NCBI GenBank assembly: GCA_964617715.1
Contig: CAZTZN010000021.1
Coordinates: 1 to 37,239, forward strand
DNA: 37,239 bases
From: JALGVA01 sp964617715
Lineage (GTDB): Bacteria; Armatimonadota; Zipacnadia; Zipacnadales; UBA5352
Direction of reading: 5' to 3'
The translations under genes and the position numbers were made by a program. Positions within the stretch are counted from its first letter, which is position 1; each line of letters opens with the position of its first letter. Below, piece by piece: positions 1-8,185 of this stretch. The notes under the pieces are model-generated. The model was given only the letters and a program-made list of their open reading frames with translations. It was not told where the DNA came from and did not search any database.

Positions 1-737
1 ACCACGGTGTCGTCGAGCAGCCACGGCGAGAGGTCGAAGGCCGCGCCGACATTGGGATTGAAGCCGTCGTACTCGGCCATCACCGTGACGCGATCGCCCG
101 CGCGCCATGATACCCCGCCGATGGCGGTACTGTTGAAGCGCCCCCAGCCCCAGCCGAGGGTGACGTGGACCGGGCGCTCCTCGCCGAACTGCCTGGTGAG
201 GACGAAGTAGGGCGAGTCGGTGTTGTGCAGGTCCCGGGGCGCGCCGATGTACCGGCTGCGGTTCTGGAAGATGTCCTGCATCCCGACGGCCAGAGCCGGC
301 CGGCGCTCGGTCTCGGCGAGCAGTTGGACTTGAATGTTCTGCACCGGTTCTCCGAAACTGTCGGCGAAGTTGTTGGCGGTGGGCATCTCGCACAGGTAGA
401 TTCCATGTCCCGAGCTGCCCAGGCCGAGGGCGATCCAGCCGTTGCCGTTGGAGCGGGAGCCACCGACCTCAAGCCGCGGGGTGGTGTCGAAGCTGGCGAC
501 CGAGAAGCCGAGAATGAGCCCGCGGTGCGGAGTGTAGGCCACAGGCACGTTGAGCTGCATGGCGCCGTCAAAGCCGGGAATGCCCTCGGGTGTGACCCCC
601 CAGCCGCCTCCGGGCAGCCCGGAAGTGTAGCGGAACTCGGGGAACTCGTAGAACTCCGCCTGGGCCTGCACCAGCGCTGCTGTGAAGATGAGAACCGCAA
701 GACACGCGACCGACACCTGAATGAGGCGCCATCGCAT
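1..737 (-). CDS. YjbH-like secreted protein, 3' end outside window
   Basis: This gene is open to the left edge, so only about 245 N-terminal residues are visible. A signal peptide covers roughly residues 1-25 (MRWRLIQVSVACLAVLIFTA then ALVQA). The rest is beta-rich with many aromatic residues. The pattern around PALAVGMQDI, YFVLTRQF, VTLGWGWGRFN and VMAEYDGFNPNVGAAF resembles the YjbH-type outer-membrane beta-barrel-like domain linked to exopolysaccharide export (family knowledge). The family call is pattern recognition, not a search result. Two ATGs are possible at 743 and 737. AGGAGG lies 3 nt before the first and 9 nt before the second, so 737 is preferred. Its own C-terminal end and any downstream partner are outside the window. 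Confidence 0.6.
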   Translation of the reverse strand, partial: MRWRLIQVSVACLAVLIFTAALVQAQAEFYEFPEFRYTSGLPGGGWGVTPEGIPGFDGAMQLNVPVAYTPHRGLILGFSVASFDTTPRLEVGGSRSNGNGWIALGLGSSGHGIYLCEMPTANNFADSFGEPVQNIQVQLLAETERRPALAVGMQDIFQNRSRYIGAPRDLHNTDSPYFVLTRQFGEERPVHVTLGWGWGRFNSTAIGGVSWRAGDRVTVMAEYDGFNPNVGAAFDLSPWLLDDTV

Positions 738-838
738 AGTCATCGCCCTCCTGAGTGTGTTGCGGTCGCGACAAACGGTTCTGCTGTCCGCCGGGCCTCT
801 TTCCACACGGGGAGGAGGCGACCTCCTGCGCATCGCGG

Positions 839-1813
839 TCATTCTGCGTCGTCAGGCATCCAGGTCGCCTCCTGCGAGAGCCGCAGGTCGGCGGCGGCGG
901 CCTCGTCGATGGTGGCCGCCCGGGCGACAGAGTTGACCCATGCTCTGCGCACGTCCGGATCCTCCAGGAGCGCCAGCGCCTCTATGCTGCGGGGCAGGCC
1001 GCCTGCCTCCAGCGTCTCCACCAGCGTGCGGTAGCGTTCAGCGGCGCGGCGCATCCAGGCCGCCGGGATGGCCTCGACCCGCTCCGCGAGCGCCTCGAGG
1101 AAGCCTGCGGCGGCGGCGCGCGCATCGGCCAGCAGCTCGACTGCAGCCATGTGCCCTGCCGGCGGGGGGCCGTCGAGGTCGGCGAGCGCGCGTTGCCAGG
1201 CCGCCCAGCTCGGCGCCACCTCCGTCACCCAGGTTGCCGCGGCCGTGCGAATGATCTGACTGATGGCCTCGGCGCCACGCGGCCGGGGAGCCGCACGCAT
1301 CGTGATGAGCAGATGCGGGTTGGGCGGCCAACTCTCGTACTGCTCGCGCGGTTCGTCCAGCAGACAATGCCCCAGCAGGCGCTTGCGCACCCGGTCGTAG
1401 CCGCAGATGAGGCTCCAGCGGTCCTTGACCGACCCCCAACCCAGAGCCGCGCAGGGCAGGCCGTCATCCACAGCCGGAGCAACCAGCTCCAGCACCGCGC
1501 CCTCGTCGAGGGCCTGCACGTCATGCAGTTCAGGCGCGGGCTCCAGCGCCACGCCAAGGCGAGTCAAGGCGGCGCGGGCGACCTCCGCGCCAACAGCGGC
1601 GTCGAACGGACCGGGCGGACGGCTGAAGGCCAGCCCGGAGAGGCCCATCAGGAGGTCGTAGCCCAGCCGCAGGCCGGTATGCGCGAAGGCTATCTCCAGC
1701 GCGCTGGCCAGGTCGTTGGCGCGCCCCCGGCCACGCAGAGGTGGGGGCACGCCGGGGATCGCCACCGGCGCGCTGCCGTCGAAGCCGTCTACTCGAAGCC
1801 GTCCTGGTGCCAT
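839..1813 (-). CDS. BtrH_N-like (C39-peptidase-like fold) protein
   Basis: This 324-residue protein has no signal peptide or membrane segment. The N-terminal half has the layout of proteins annotated as butirosin biosynthesis protein H N-terminal-like: an early polar stretch, then YDLLMGLSGLAF near residue 53, and later GWGSVKDRWSLICGYD and LLGHCLLDEP, which match the typical glycine/tryptophan 'access to stored substrate' segment. The usual N-terminal cysteine of C39 peptidases is not apparent, so peptidase activity should not be assumed. The C-terminal half is alpha-helical and alanine-rich. It starts at ATG 1813 with GTGAGG about 8 nt upstream. It precedes the YjbH-like gene on the same strand by 101 bp and is divergent from the riboflavin run. 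Family confidence is modest and no substrate is known. Confidence 0.5.
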   Translation of the reverse strand: MAPGRLRVDGFDGSAPVAIPGVPPPLRGRGRANDLASALEIAFAHTGLRLGYDLLMGLSGLAFSRPPGPFDAAVGAEVARAALTRLGVALEPAPELHDVQALDEGAVLELVAPAVDDGLPCAALGWGSVKDRWSLICGYDRVRKRLLGHCLLDEPREQYESWPPNPHLLITMRAAPRPRGAEAISQIIRTAAATWVTEVAPSWAAWQRALADLDGPPPAGHMAAVELLADARAAAAGFLEALAERVEAIPAAWMRRAAERYRTLVETLEAGGLPRSIEALALLEDPDVRRAWVNSVARAATIDEAAAADLRLSQEATWMPDDAE

Positions 1814-1878
1814 GGTCGGGCCTCACTTGAGCCGGCGTGTTCGCGGGCGACCGTGGCATTTCCTGCCCCGGCGCGTCC

Positions 1879-1908
1879 TTGCCTGCGCTTAACCCTTTGT
1901 GCTATCAT
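1879..1908 (+). promoter_or_regulatory. Candidate sigma70-type promoter of the riboflavin operon
   Basis: TTGCCT at 1879-1884 and TATCAT at 1903-1908 are separated by 18 bp, 25 bp before the ATG at 1934. The divergent spacer (1814-1933) is only 120 bp, and I see no RFN/FMN-riboswitch signature in it. Confidence 0.45.
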
Positions 1909-1933
1909 CGCCTGCATCCAGGAGGTTTCACCC

Positions 1934-2320
1934 ATGGCGCAGCTCTTTGGCGGAGCGCTGGGCGTGCTTGGGGTGGCGCTGCTGGCTCGATTGGCCGTGG
2001 AGTGGCGGCGCTATTCAGCGGGCACCCATCTCATCACGCGGCGGCAGATGATCCTGCGCGTGGTATCGGCGGCCGATCTCGTGGTCTTGCTCGTGCTTGT
2101 TGGCGTCGGAGCGCATCTGGGTTTCACGACCGCCAGGGGCGCCGCGACCTACTGGATGAGTTGCCTGGCGCTCGCCTTTGTGGCTATCGTGCTCGCCTTG
2201 TGGGACCTGCGCCTGCTGCGCAGTGCGGCCGGTCGCCACCGCGCGGAGGGCATGGGACGGCTCAGTCGTTACATCCGCAGACTCGAGCAGAGTCGCGGAG
2301 GACGGGTGCCACCGCAATGA
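1934..2320 (+). CDS. Small three-helix membrane protein heading the rib operon
   Basis: This 128-residue protein starts at ATG 1934, with AGGAGG at 1920-1925 (8-nt spacing). Three hydrophobic segments are visible: residues about 2-20, 43-67 and 76-98. The tail is basic and Arg-rich. I do not recognise a family. Its stop overlaps the ribD start in an ATGA arrangement at 2317-2320, so it is translated with the riboflavin genes. A transport role for riboflavin would be speculation: known riboflavin transporters such as RibU, RibM and ImpX are larger or have a different topology. It could also be a membrane organiser or an unrelated passenger. Confidence 0.7.
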   Translation: MAQLFGGALGVLGVALLARLAVEWRRYSAGTHLITRRQMILRVVSAADLVVLLVLVGVGAHLGFTTARGAATYWMSCLALAFVAIVLALWDLRLLRSAAGRHRAEGMGRLSRYIRRLEQSRGGRVPPQ

Positions 2321-3417
2321 GAGAACGGCTGATGCGGCGGGCCCTGACGCTCGCCGAGCAGGGCCTCGGACGCACCTCGCCGAATCCGGCCGTGGGGGCG
2401 GTGATTGCGCGGGGGGCGACAATCGTGGGCGAGGGCTGGCATCGCCGCGCGGGTGAGCCGCACGCCGAGCGGATCGCGCTGGCCAACGCCGGCGAGGCGG
2501 CACGGGGCGCCGACATCTATGTGACGCTCGAGCCCTGCTGCCATCATGGACGCACGCCGCCGTGCACGGACGCTATCATTGAGGCGGGGATCTCCCGGTG
2601 CTTCTACGCGATGCCCGACCCTGACCCGGTGTGCGCAGGCGGAGGAGATGCGGCATTGCGCGCCGCCGGGGTCGAGGTCGAAGCCGGGCTGCTGCGCGGC
2701 GAAGCCGAGCGCATGCTCGAGGCCTACGTCGCGCACCGCCGCACGGGCCGGCCGCTGGTGACTCTCAAGCTGGCGATGAGCCTTGACGGGTGCATCGCGA
2801 CGCGCACGGGCGATTCGCGGTGGATCACCGGGCCGCGGGCGCGGGCGCTGGTGCATCGCATGCGCGACCGCGCCGACGCGGTTATGATCGGCGTTAGAAC
2901 CGTCCTTGCCGATGATCCGTCATTGACTACGCGTGGGGTGCCGGGCGGACGGGATGCCCTGCGCATCATCTGTGATTCCCGGGCGCGCACGCCACCAGGG
3001 GCACGCGCAATCGTGCAGGAGAGTGAGGCCAACTGCCTGATTGCGGTAACCGAGGCGGCCAATCCGGCGCGTATTGACGACCTGCGCCGGGCGGGGGCGG
3101 AAGTGCTCGAGCTGCCTGCGGCAGACGGCCGCGTCGATCTCCAGGCGCTGATGCATGCCCTGGGCGAGCGCGGATTGCTCAGCGTACTGCTCGAAGGTGG
3201 GGCGGGCCTGGCGTGGGGGGCGCTGCAGGCCGGTGTCGTGGACAAAGTGGCACTCTTCTACGCGCCGATCATCATCGGCGGCGCAGGGGCGGTGCGAGGC
3301 GTGGCGGGCGTCGGGGTTGAGCGCGTGACCGAGGCGCTGGCGTTGCGGGACGTCAGTGTGGCCCAGGTAGGCCGGGATCTGCTGGTCGAGGGATACGTCG
3401 GGGCGGTGGCAAGCTGA
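2317..3417 (+). CDS. ribD: Riboflavin biosynthesis protein RibD (deaminase/reductase)
   Basis: RibD is a bifunctional cytosolic enzyme. It deaminates the pyrimidine product of GTP cyclohydrolase II and then reduces the ribosyl side chain with NADPH. At 366 residues it matches the usual size of about 360-370. The N-terminal CMP/dCMP-deaminase-like domain (about 1-145) carries the zinc motif HAE near residue 50 and EPCCHHGRTPPC near 75-86. The C-terminal reductase domain (about 146-366) carries TLKLAMSLDG, SRWITG, GVRTVLADDPSLTTR and LLEGGAGLAW. It starts at ATG 2317, overlapping the stop of the upstream membrane gene. ribE follows one base after its stop. Both catalytic halves look intact, although the segment after the zinc motif reads PDPDPVCAGGG rather than the more common DPNP-type loop. 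Confidence 0.97.
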   Translation: MRERLMRRALTLAEQGLGRTSPNPAVGAVIARGATIVGEGWHRRAGEPHAERIALANAGEAARGADIYVTLEPCCHHGRTPPCTDAIIEAGISRCFYAMPDPDPVCAGGGDAALRAAGVEVEAGLLRGEAERMLEAYVAHRRTGRPLVTLKLAMSLDGCIATRTGDSRWITGPRARALVHRMRDRADAVMIGVRTVLADDPSLTTRGVPGGRDALRIICDSRARTPPGARAIVQESEANCLIAVTEAANPARIDDLRRAGAEVLELPAADGRVDLQALMHALGERGLLSVLLEGGAGLAWGALQAGVVDKVALFYAPIIIGGAGAVRGVAGVGVERVTEALALRDVSVAQVGRDLLVEGYVGAVAS

Positions 3418-3418
3418 G

Positions 3419-4057
3419 ATGTTTACCGGGCTGATCCAGGAGGTCGGGCGCATCGCGAGCGTCCGACACCGAGCCGGAGGCGCAGATCTGAGCGTCGAGG
3501 CGCCGGGCGTGGGGCCACTGGCAGAGATCGGCGAGAGCATCGCCGTCAACGGCGCCTGCCTGACAGTGGAGCACGCCGATGGGCGTGGCTTCGTCTGCCA
3601 CGCCGGGGCAGAGACCCTGCAGCGCACGACAGTCGGCACGCTGGCGGTGGGGGCGGCGGTCAACCTCGAGCGCGCGCTGTCGGTGGGAGACCGCCTGGGC
3701 GGGCACTTCGTGCAGGGCCACGTGGACTGCGTGGGAGAGATCGTCGCTCGCTCGGAAGAGGGCTCGACGGTGTATGTCACGGTTGAGATCCCGGAGGAGT
3801 ATGCGCGCTACGTGGTGGAAAAGGGCAGCATCGCCGTGGACGGTATCAGCCTGACGGTCACTGAGGTGGCCGGCCCGCGCTTCTCAGTGGCGATCATCCC
3901 GCACACGCTGGCCAACACCACCCTGGCTTTTGCAGAACGCGGGCAGCGCGTCAACGTCGAAACCGACATCCTGGCCAAGTACGTTGAACGACTCCTTGGC
4001 AGGGAGTCTGACGGTCATATCTCTGCAGCTTTTCTATCTCAGCATGGGTTCATGTAG
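3419..4057 (+). CDS. ribE: Riboflavin synthase alpha subunit
   Basis: Riboflavin synthase dismutates two 6,7-dimethyl-8-ribityllumazine molecules to riboflavin plus the pyrimidinedione. The protein is 212 residues, normal for the family, with the diagnostic MFTGLI start. It has two lumazine-binding barrel repeats, about residues 1-97 and 98-200. Visible marks are VNGACLTV and GHFVQGHVDC in the first half and VDGISLTV and SVAIIPHTLANTT in the second. It starts one base after the ribD stop and ends 21 bp before ribBA, so the genes are almost certainly cotranscribed. The short tail GHISAAFLSQHGFM is of the common type. Some nomenclatures call this gene ribC or ribE. Confidence 0.97.
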   Translation: MFTGLIQEVGRIASVRHRAGGADLSVEAPGVGPLAEIGESIAVNGACLTVEHADGRGFVCHAGAETLQRTTVGTLAVGAAVNLERALSVGDRLGGHFVQGHVDCVGEIVARSEEGSTVYVTVEIPEEYARYVVEKGSIAVDGISLTVTEVAGPRFSVAIIPHTLANTTLAFAERGQRVNVETDILAKYVERLLGRESDGHISAAFLSQHGFM

Positions 4058-4078
4058 CCTGATGGGCATGAGGCAACT

Positions 4079-5341
4079 ATGCCACTGGTGAGCACCGAGG
4101 AAGCTGTCGAACGTATCCGCAACGGCGAGATGATAATCGTCGTTGACGATGAGGCGGAAACCAGCACCGGCGATCTGATCATGGCGGCCGAGTTCGCTGA
4201 GAGCGACTCGATCAACGAGATAATGCGCATCGCGCGGGGCACCATGTGTGTTGCGCTCACCCCTGAGCGGGTGGAGGCTCTCGGCCTCACGCCCATGTCG
4301 CCGGACGGGTGGGGCGGGGGCAAGACCGCCTTCGCAGTGTCGGTTGATGCCCGCTGGGGGCTGCAGACCGGCGATACCGCCCGTGACCGCGCGGTGACTA
4401 TCCAGACGCTCATCGACCCCGACACCAGCCCTGAGTACCTGGTGCGGCCCGGCCACGTATTCCCCATCCGCGCCGCCGAGGGCGGTGTGCTCAAGCGCGT
4501 GGGGCACACGGAGGCGGCGGTGGACCTGGCGCGCCTGGCCGGGCTCACGCCCGCGGGCGTGACCGCCCAGATCCTGCGTGAGGACGGCTCGGCGGCGGGG
4601 ACCGAGGAGCTGCTCGAGCTGGGCCGAAAGCTCGGCATCGCGGTCACGACCCTGGCCGACCTGATCCGCTATCGCAGCCGCACCGAGCGCCTGATCACCC
4701 GAGAGGCCGAGGCGGCGCTGCCCACACACTGGGGCGACTTCCGCGCGATCATCTACACGTCCACGGTGGACCCTGCCGACTACGTGGCCGTCGTCAGCGG
4801 TGATCTGAGTTCGGTCGAGGCCCCCCTGGTGCGCGTGCACTCGGGCTGCGTTACCGGCGACATCCTCGGATCGCTCAAATGCGACTGCGGCTGGCAGCTC
4901 CACTCTGCGCTGGAGCGCATAGCCGCCGAGCCGCCGGGCGTGGTCCTCTACATCGCCAGCCACGAAGGCCGAGGCATCGGGCTGGTCAACAAGATCCGCG
5001 CCTACCACCTGCAGGACTGCGGGCTGGACACGGTGGAGGCGAACGAGGCGTTGGGCTTCCCCGCCGACCGCCGTGACTACGGCGTCGGCGCCCAGGTGCT
5101 GCGCGATCTGGGCGTGACGAAAATGCGGCTGATGAGCAATAACCCAGCGAAATTCACGGCCATGGAGGCCTACGGGCTCGAGGTCGTGGAGCGGGTGCCG
5201 CTGGAGGCCCCCGTCAACAGCTACTACGAGCGTTACCTGTGCACCAAGCGCGACAAACTGGGTCACCTGGTCCGCCGCGAGGATGCCGAAGCTGCGGAGG
5301 CTGGCGAGGGGGCCGGGGATGATGGAGGTGACGGGCAATGA
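4079..5341 (+). CDS. ribBA: RibBA: GTP cyclohydrolase II with degenerate DHBP synthase domain
   Basis: This 420-residue protein has the normal RibBA layout: DHBP synthase about residues 1-200 and GTP cyclohydrolase II about 205-400. The cyclohydrolase half looks complete. The zinc cysteines are C257, C268 and C270 (GCVTGDILGSLKCDC), followed by HEGRGIGL, Y309, D330/R332 (PADRRDY) and SNNPAKF. The DHBP-synthase half keeps RPGHVFP (H126) and GHTEAAVDL (H143). However, the metal-binding acidic loop, which reads DDEDRENEGD in E. coli RibB, here reads DDEAETSTGD at residues 23-32, and the later conserved Glu is Gln164 (AQILREDG). That half may be inactive or altered. The gene overlaps ribH by ATGA. 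The acidic Gly/Asp-rich C-terminal tail looks disordered. Confidence 0.95.
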   Translation: MPLVSTEEAVERIRNGEMIIVVDDEAETSTGDLIMAAEFAESDSINEIMRIARGTMCVALTPERVEALGLTPMSPDGWGGGKTAFAVSVDARWGLQTGDTARDRAVTIQTLIDPDTSPEYLVRPGHVFPIRAAEGGVLKRVGHTEAAVDLARLAGLTPAGVTAQILREDGSAAGTEELLELGRKLGIAVTTLADLIRYRSRTERLITREAEAALPTHWGDFRAIIYTSTVDPADYVAVVSGDLSSVEAPLVRVHSGCVTGDILGSLKCDCGWQLHSALERIAAEPPGVVLYIASHEGRGIGLVNKIRAYHLQDCGLDTVEANEALGFPADRRDYGVGAQVLRDLGVTKMRLMSNNPAKFTAMEAYGLEVVERVPLEAPVNSYYERYLCTKRDKLGHLVRREDAEAAEAGEGAGDDGGDGQ

Positions 5342-5811
5342 GAGTGATTGAGGGCAAGCTGGATGGCAGCGGACTGCGATTCGGGCTCGTGGTGTCGCGG
5401 TACAACGACTTCATCGTGCACAGACTCGTGGAAGGCTGCCGTGACGCACTGCTGCGCAACGGCGTGAGCGAAGACGACATCGAGTTGGCGTATGTGCCGG
5501 GCTCGTTCGAGATCGCGCTGGCCACGCAGAAGATGGCGCGGACGGGACGTTTCAATGCGGTGATTGCGCTGGGCGCGGTGATCCGCGGCGCCACCGCGCA
5601 TTTCGAGTACGTCGCGGGGCAGGTAGCCCGCGGAGTGGCTACGGCGTCGATGGAGACCGGCGTGCCGATCATCTTCGGAGTCATCACCACGGAGACCATC
5701 GAGCAGGCCATCGAGCGCGCCGGGACACGTCTGACCAACCGCGGTTTCGAGGCCGGACAGGCGGCCATCGAGATGGCGCAAGTGCTTAGAGCGCTGGACG
5801 AGGAGAGCTGA
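5338..5811 (+). CDS. ribH: 6,7-dimethyl-8-ribityllumazine synthase
   Basis: Lumazine synthase condenses the RibD product with 3,4-dihydroxy-2-butanone 4-phosphate, the step just before riboflavin synthase, and usually forms pentamers or 60-mer capsids. It has 157 residues, typical for the family. Family marks are GLVVSRYNDFI near the N-terminus, YVPGSFEIAL near residue 52, ALGAVIRGATAHFEYV with the catalytic His near residue 88, PIIFGVIT, and the C-terminal NRGFEAGQAAIEM. The start ATG at 5338 overlaps the ribBA stop, and the protease gene begins 2 bp after the stop. Its presence means the cell needs a source of dihydroxybutanone phosphate, which matters because the RibB half of the neighbouring RibBA looks degenerate. 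Confidence 0.97.
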   Translation: MRVIEGKLDGSGLRFGLVVSRYNDFIVHRLVEGCRDALLRNGVSEDDIELAYVPGSFEIALATQKMARTGRFNAVIALGAVIRGATAHFEYVAGQVARGVATASMETGVPIIFGVITTETIEQAIERAGTRLTNRGFEAGQAAIEMAQVLRALDEES

Positions 5812-5813
5812 GG

Positions 5814-6959
5814 ATGAGCAAGAGTGGTGGATGTGGGGTACTGATCGCGGCGGGAGTTCTGTCGGTGATCGTGGGAGCGGCGGCGGGCGTGGGCGGAGCC
5901 TACTACTGGTTGCAGACCGCCACGCCCTCCGAGACCAGCGTAACGCCGGTGGTGTCACCGCGATCGACGGTAAGCGTGGTGACCGACGAGGACGCGATCG
6001 TCAGTGCGGTGGCCGCGGCCGACCCGGCCGTGGTGAAGATCGTCTCCACCGTGGTGGCGCAGCCGAGCAACCCCTATGAGTTCTTCTTTGGCGGGCCCCA
6101 GGTGCGACAGGGTATCGGCAGCGGCTTCCTCTTCGACTACAACGGCCGCAAGCTCGTGCTGACCAACGCCCATGTGGTGGGGGATGCCCAGGAGATCGAG
6201 GTGCAGACGCGCGATGGTGAGAAGTTCACCGGCAAGTTACTCGGCGCCGACCGCATATCGGACGTTGCGGTCGTTGATCTGCAGGGCGATGGCAACGTGG
6301 AGGCCTTGCCGAGCACCACGCTGGGTGACTCGGATGAGTTGAGAATAGGCGAGTGGGTCGTGGCGATTGGTCATCCCTTCGCTTTTGATCATACCGTGAC
6401 CGTGGGCGTAGTGAGCGCCCTGGGTGAGCGCCCACTGGGCGAGGCGCCCAACGCCCCGGTGCGCAACGTCATCCAGACCGACGCCGCCATCAATCAGGGC
6501 AACTCGGGCGGGCCGCTGATTGACCTCGCCGGCAACGTCATCGGGATCAACTCGATGATCTTCAGTCCTACGGGCACCTCGCTGGGGATCGGCTTCGCTA
6601 TCCCCATTAACGACGTGAAGCAGATCGTGCACTTCCTGATGGAGGGCGGACCCTGGGTCGGCATCGACCGGGCCATCCCCAACAGTGCCGGACTGTCGCG
6701 CTATCTGGGCCTCGGCACCGACGTGGGCGTCGTGGTGCTGGGCGTCAACCCCCAGGGCCCGGCCGCCGCCGCCGGGCTGCGCGAGGGCGACGTGATCCTC
6801 AGCATCGACGGCACGGCGATAACTAACCCTGAGGAGCTGCGCAGCAGCGTCATCTCGCACCACATTGGCGATACCATCGTCATGTTGGTGCAACGGGGTG
6901 CCGAAGAGGTGACACTGCAGGTGAAAGCGGGCAGGATCCCGGAGGGCTACTACCAGTGA
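5814..6959 (+). CDS. HtrA/DegP-family S1C serine protease, membrane-anchored
   Basis: This 381-residue envelope protease has a single N-terminal hydrophobic segment (about residues 8-33), a low-complexity linker, a trypsin-like domain (about 60-255) and one PDZ domain (about 285-375). The catalytic triad is complete: His120 in LTNAHVV, Asp150 in RISDVAVVDL and Ser231 in QGNSGGPLI. HtrA proteins with one PDZ act in extracytoplasmic quality control (family knowledge). It starts 2 bp after the ribH stop, with GAGGAG-type ribosome-binding sequence inside the ribH end, so it looks like part of the rib transcription unit. No metabolic link to riboflavin is evident; co-expression may simply reflect operon growth. 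The stop overlaps the start of the esterase gene. Confidence 0.93.
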   Translation: MSKSGGCGVLIAAGVLSVIVGAAAGVGGAYYWLQTATPSETSVTPVVSPRSTVSVVTDEDAIVSAVAAADPAVVKIVSTVVAQPSNPYEFFFGGPQVRQGIGSGFLFDYNGRKLVLTNAHVVGDAQEIEVQTRDGEKFTGKLLGADRISDVAVVDLQGDGNVEALPSTTLGDSDELRIGEWVVAIGHPFAFDHTVTVGVVSALGERPLGEAPNAPVRNVIQTDAAINQGNSGGPLIDLAGNVIGINSMIFSPTGTSLGIGFAIPINDVKQIVHFLMEGGPWVGIDRAIPNSAGLSRYLGLGTDVGVVVLGVNPQGPAAAAGLREGDVILSIDGTAITNPEELRSSVISHHIGDTIVMLVQRGAEEVTLQVKAGRIPEGYYQ

Positions 6960-8164
6960 TGCGAGCGCTCTGCGCCCTGATGCCGATGGCCTGCGCGGCC
7001 ATCTCCTCGACGGCTGCGGAGCTGCCCGAGATTCCCGGGCTGACGCTCACGGAGTTGCGGCTTCCCTCCAGCGTGGACGGCGTCGAGCAGCCGGTGGTGG
7101 TCGGGGTGCCCGGCGACTACGACGGCTCGGCGCCTGCGCCGCTGCTGGTGGGTCTGCACACCTGGTCGGCGGGCTACCTGCAACGCGTGACCCCGTACGG
7201 CACTGAGGCGGCGCGGCGGGGATGGTTGGTGATCCTGCCGCACTTTCGGGGCCCTAACACCACGCACAACCCGACGCCGACGCAGGCGGGCGGCTCGATC
7301 CTGGCCCAGCACGACATCGTGGATGCGCGGGCGTACATGGTCGAGCACTACAACGTAGATCCCAACCGGGTCTACCTCACCGGTGACTCGGGTGGCGGGC
7401 ACATGACCATGCTCATGGCGGGGAAGTACCCCGACCTGTGGTCCGCGGCGGCCGCTTATGTCCCGGTGACCGATCTGCGCGAATGGTGGGAGGTGCGGAA
7501 CGGCTACGCCGTCCACGTCGAGGCGATCACCGGCGGCAAGCCCGGCGAAAGCCCCGAGATTGACTTCGAATACCTGCGTCGTTCCCCGCGCACCTTCATG
7601 AGCAATCTCGCGCACGTCCCCGTGCTGCTCGCCCACGGCGATCATGACCAGACCATCCCGGTCGAGCAGACGTGGCGCACCTTCCGGGCGTTGGACCCGC
7701 TCTCGTGCCACAATACACTGCTGCACGTCTTCAGCGGTGGACATTCGGCCAACCATCGCGAGGCGCTCGACTGGCTGGCAGAGCATACGCAGCCGTTGCC
7801 GGTCCCGACGGACCTGCACCTCATCACCGACGAGAGCAAGTCATACTACTGGGCCGACCTGACCGTGGCTGAGCCGTTGACGCTGGGCGGGGCGGACATC
7901 GTGCTGGGCGAGGACGCGCTCAGCGTCGCGACCACAAACCTGAACGCGCTGACTCTGCACCTCGGGGAGCTGCCGCTGCCCGAGGGGGGCCTCTTCCTGA
8001 GCATGGCCAACGATCGGCCGCTGACGCTCACCCTGCGCGATGCGCCGGTGGGCGCCCGCGTCGAGGGCGAGTGCGTGTGGGCCACGGCGGCCGAGGGCGC
8101 CGATGGGCTTGCGCTGCAGGTGGCTGCATCCACCGAGGCGCGCAGCCTCCGCCTGGCCTGGTAG
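6959..8164 (+). CDS. Secreted alpha/beta-hydrolase (esterase/peptidase-like)
   Basis: This is a secreted hydrolase of 401 residues from ATG 6959. A GTG at 6956 is an alternative start; both overlap the protease stop. A signal peptide covers about residues 1-20. The alpha/beta-hydrolase fold (about 40-280) resembles prolyl-oligopeptidase and PHB-depolymerase-like esterases. The nucleophile is Ser144 in the elbow TGDSGGGH, with Asp230 in HGDHDQTIP and His262 in GGHSANH. A beta-rich C-terminal extension of about 115 residues has no recognised family and ends in RSLRLAW. It is the last gene of the run that starts at 1934 and is convergent with the next gene, with only 21 bp between the stops. The substrate is unknown. 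Confidence 0.85.
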   Translation: MRALCALMPMACAAISSTAAELPEIPGLTLTELRLPSSVDGVEQPVVVGVPGDYDGSAPAPLLVGLHTWSAGYLQRVTPYGTEAARRGWLVILPHFRGPNTTHNPTPTQAGGSILAQHDIVDARAYMVEHYNVDPNRVYLTGDSGGGHMTMLMAGKYPDLWSAAAAYVPVTDLREWWEVRNGYAVHVEAITGGKPGESPEIDFEYLRRSPRTFMSNLAHVPVLLAHGDHDQTIPVEQTWRTFRALDPLSCHNTLLHVFSGGHSANHREALDWLAEHTQPLPVPTDLHLITDESKSYYWADLTVAEPLTLGGADIVLGEDALSVATTNLNALTLHLGELPLPEGGLFLSMANDRPLTLTLRDAPVGARVEGECVWATAAEGADGLALQVAASTEARSLRLAW

Positions 8165-8185
8165 AGCGCGCCACGCGGGCCCGGG

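Noticed and set aside
1814..1933. FMN riboswitch before the riboflavin operon
   Set aside because: None of the conserved RFN blocks (AGGGGCAGG-type and GTGAAATTCC-type) is visible, and the space is short.
755..1933. Long plus-strand frame covering 755-1933
   Set aside because: It is the antisense shadow of the minus-strand gene at 839-1813; only its end from ATG 1934 has a ribosome-binding site and sensible protein features.
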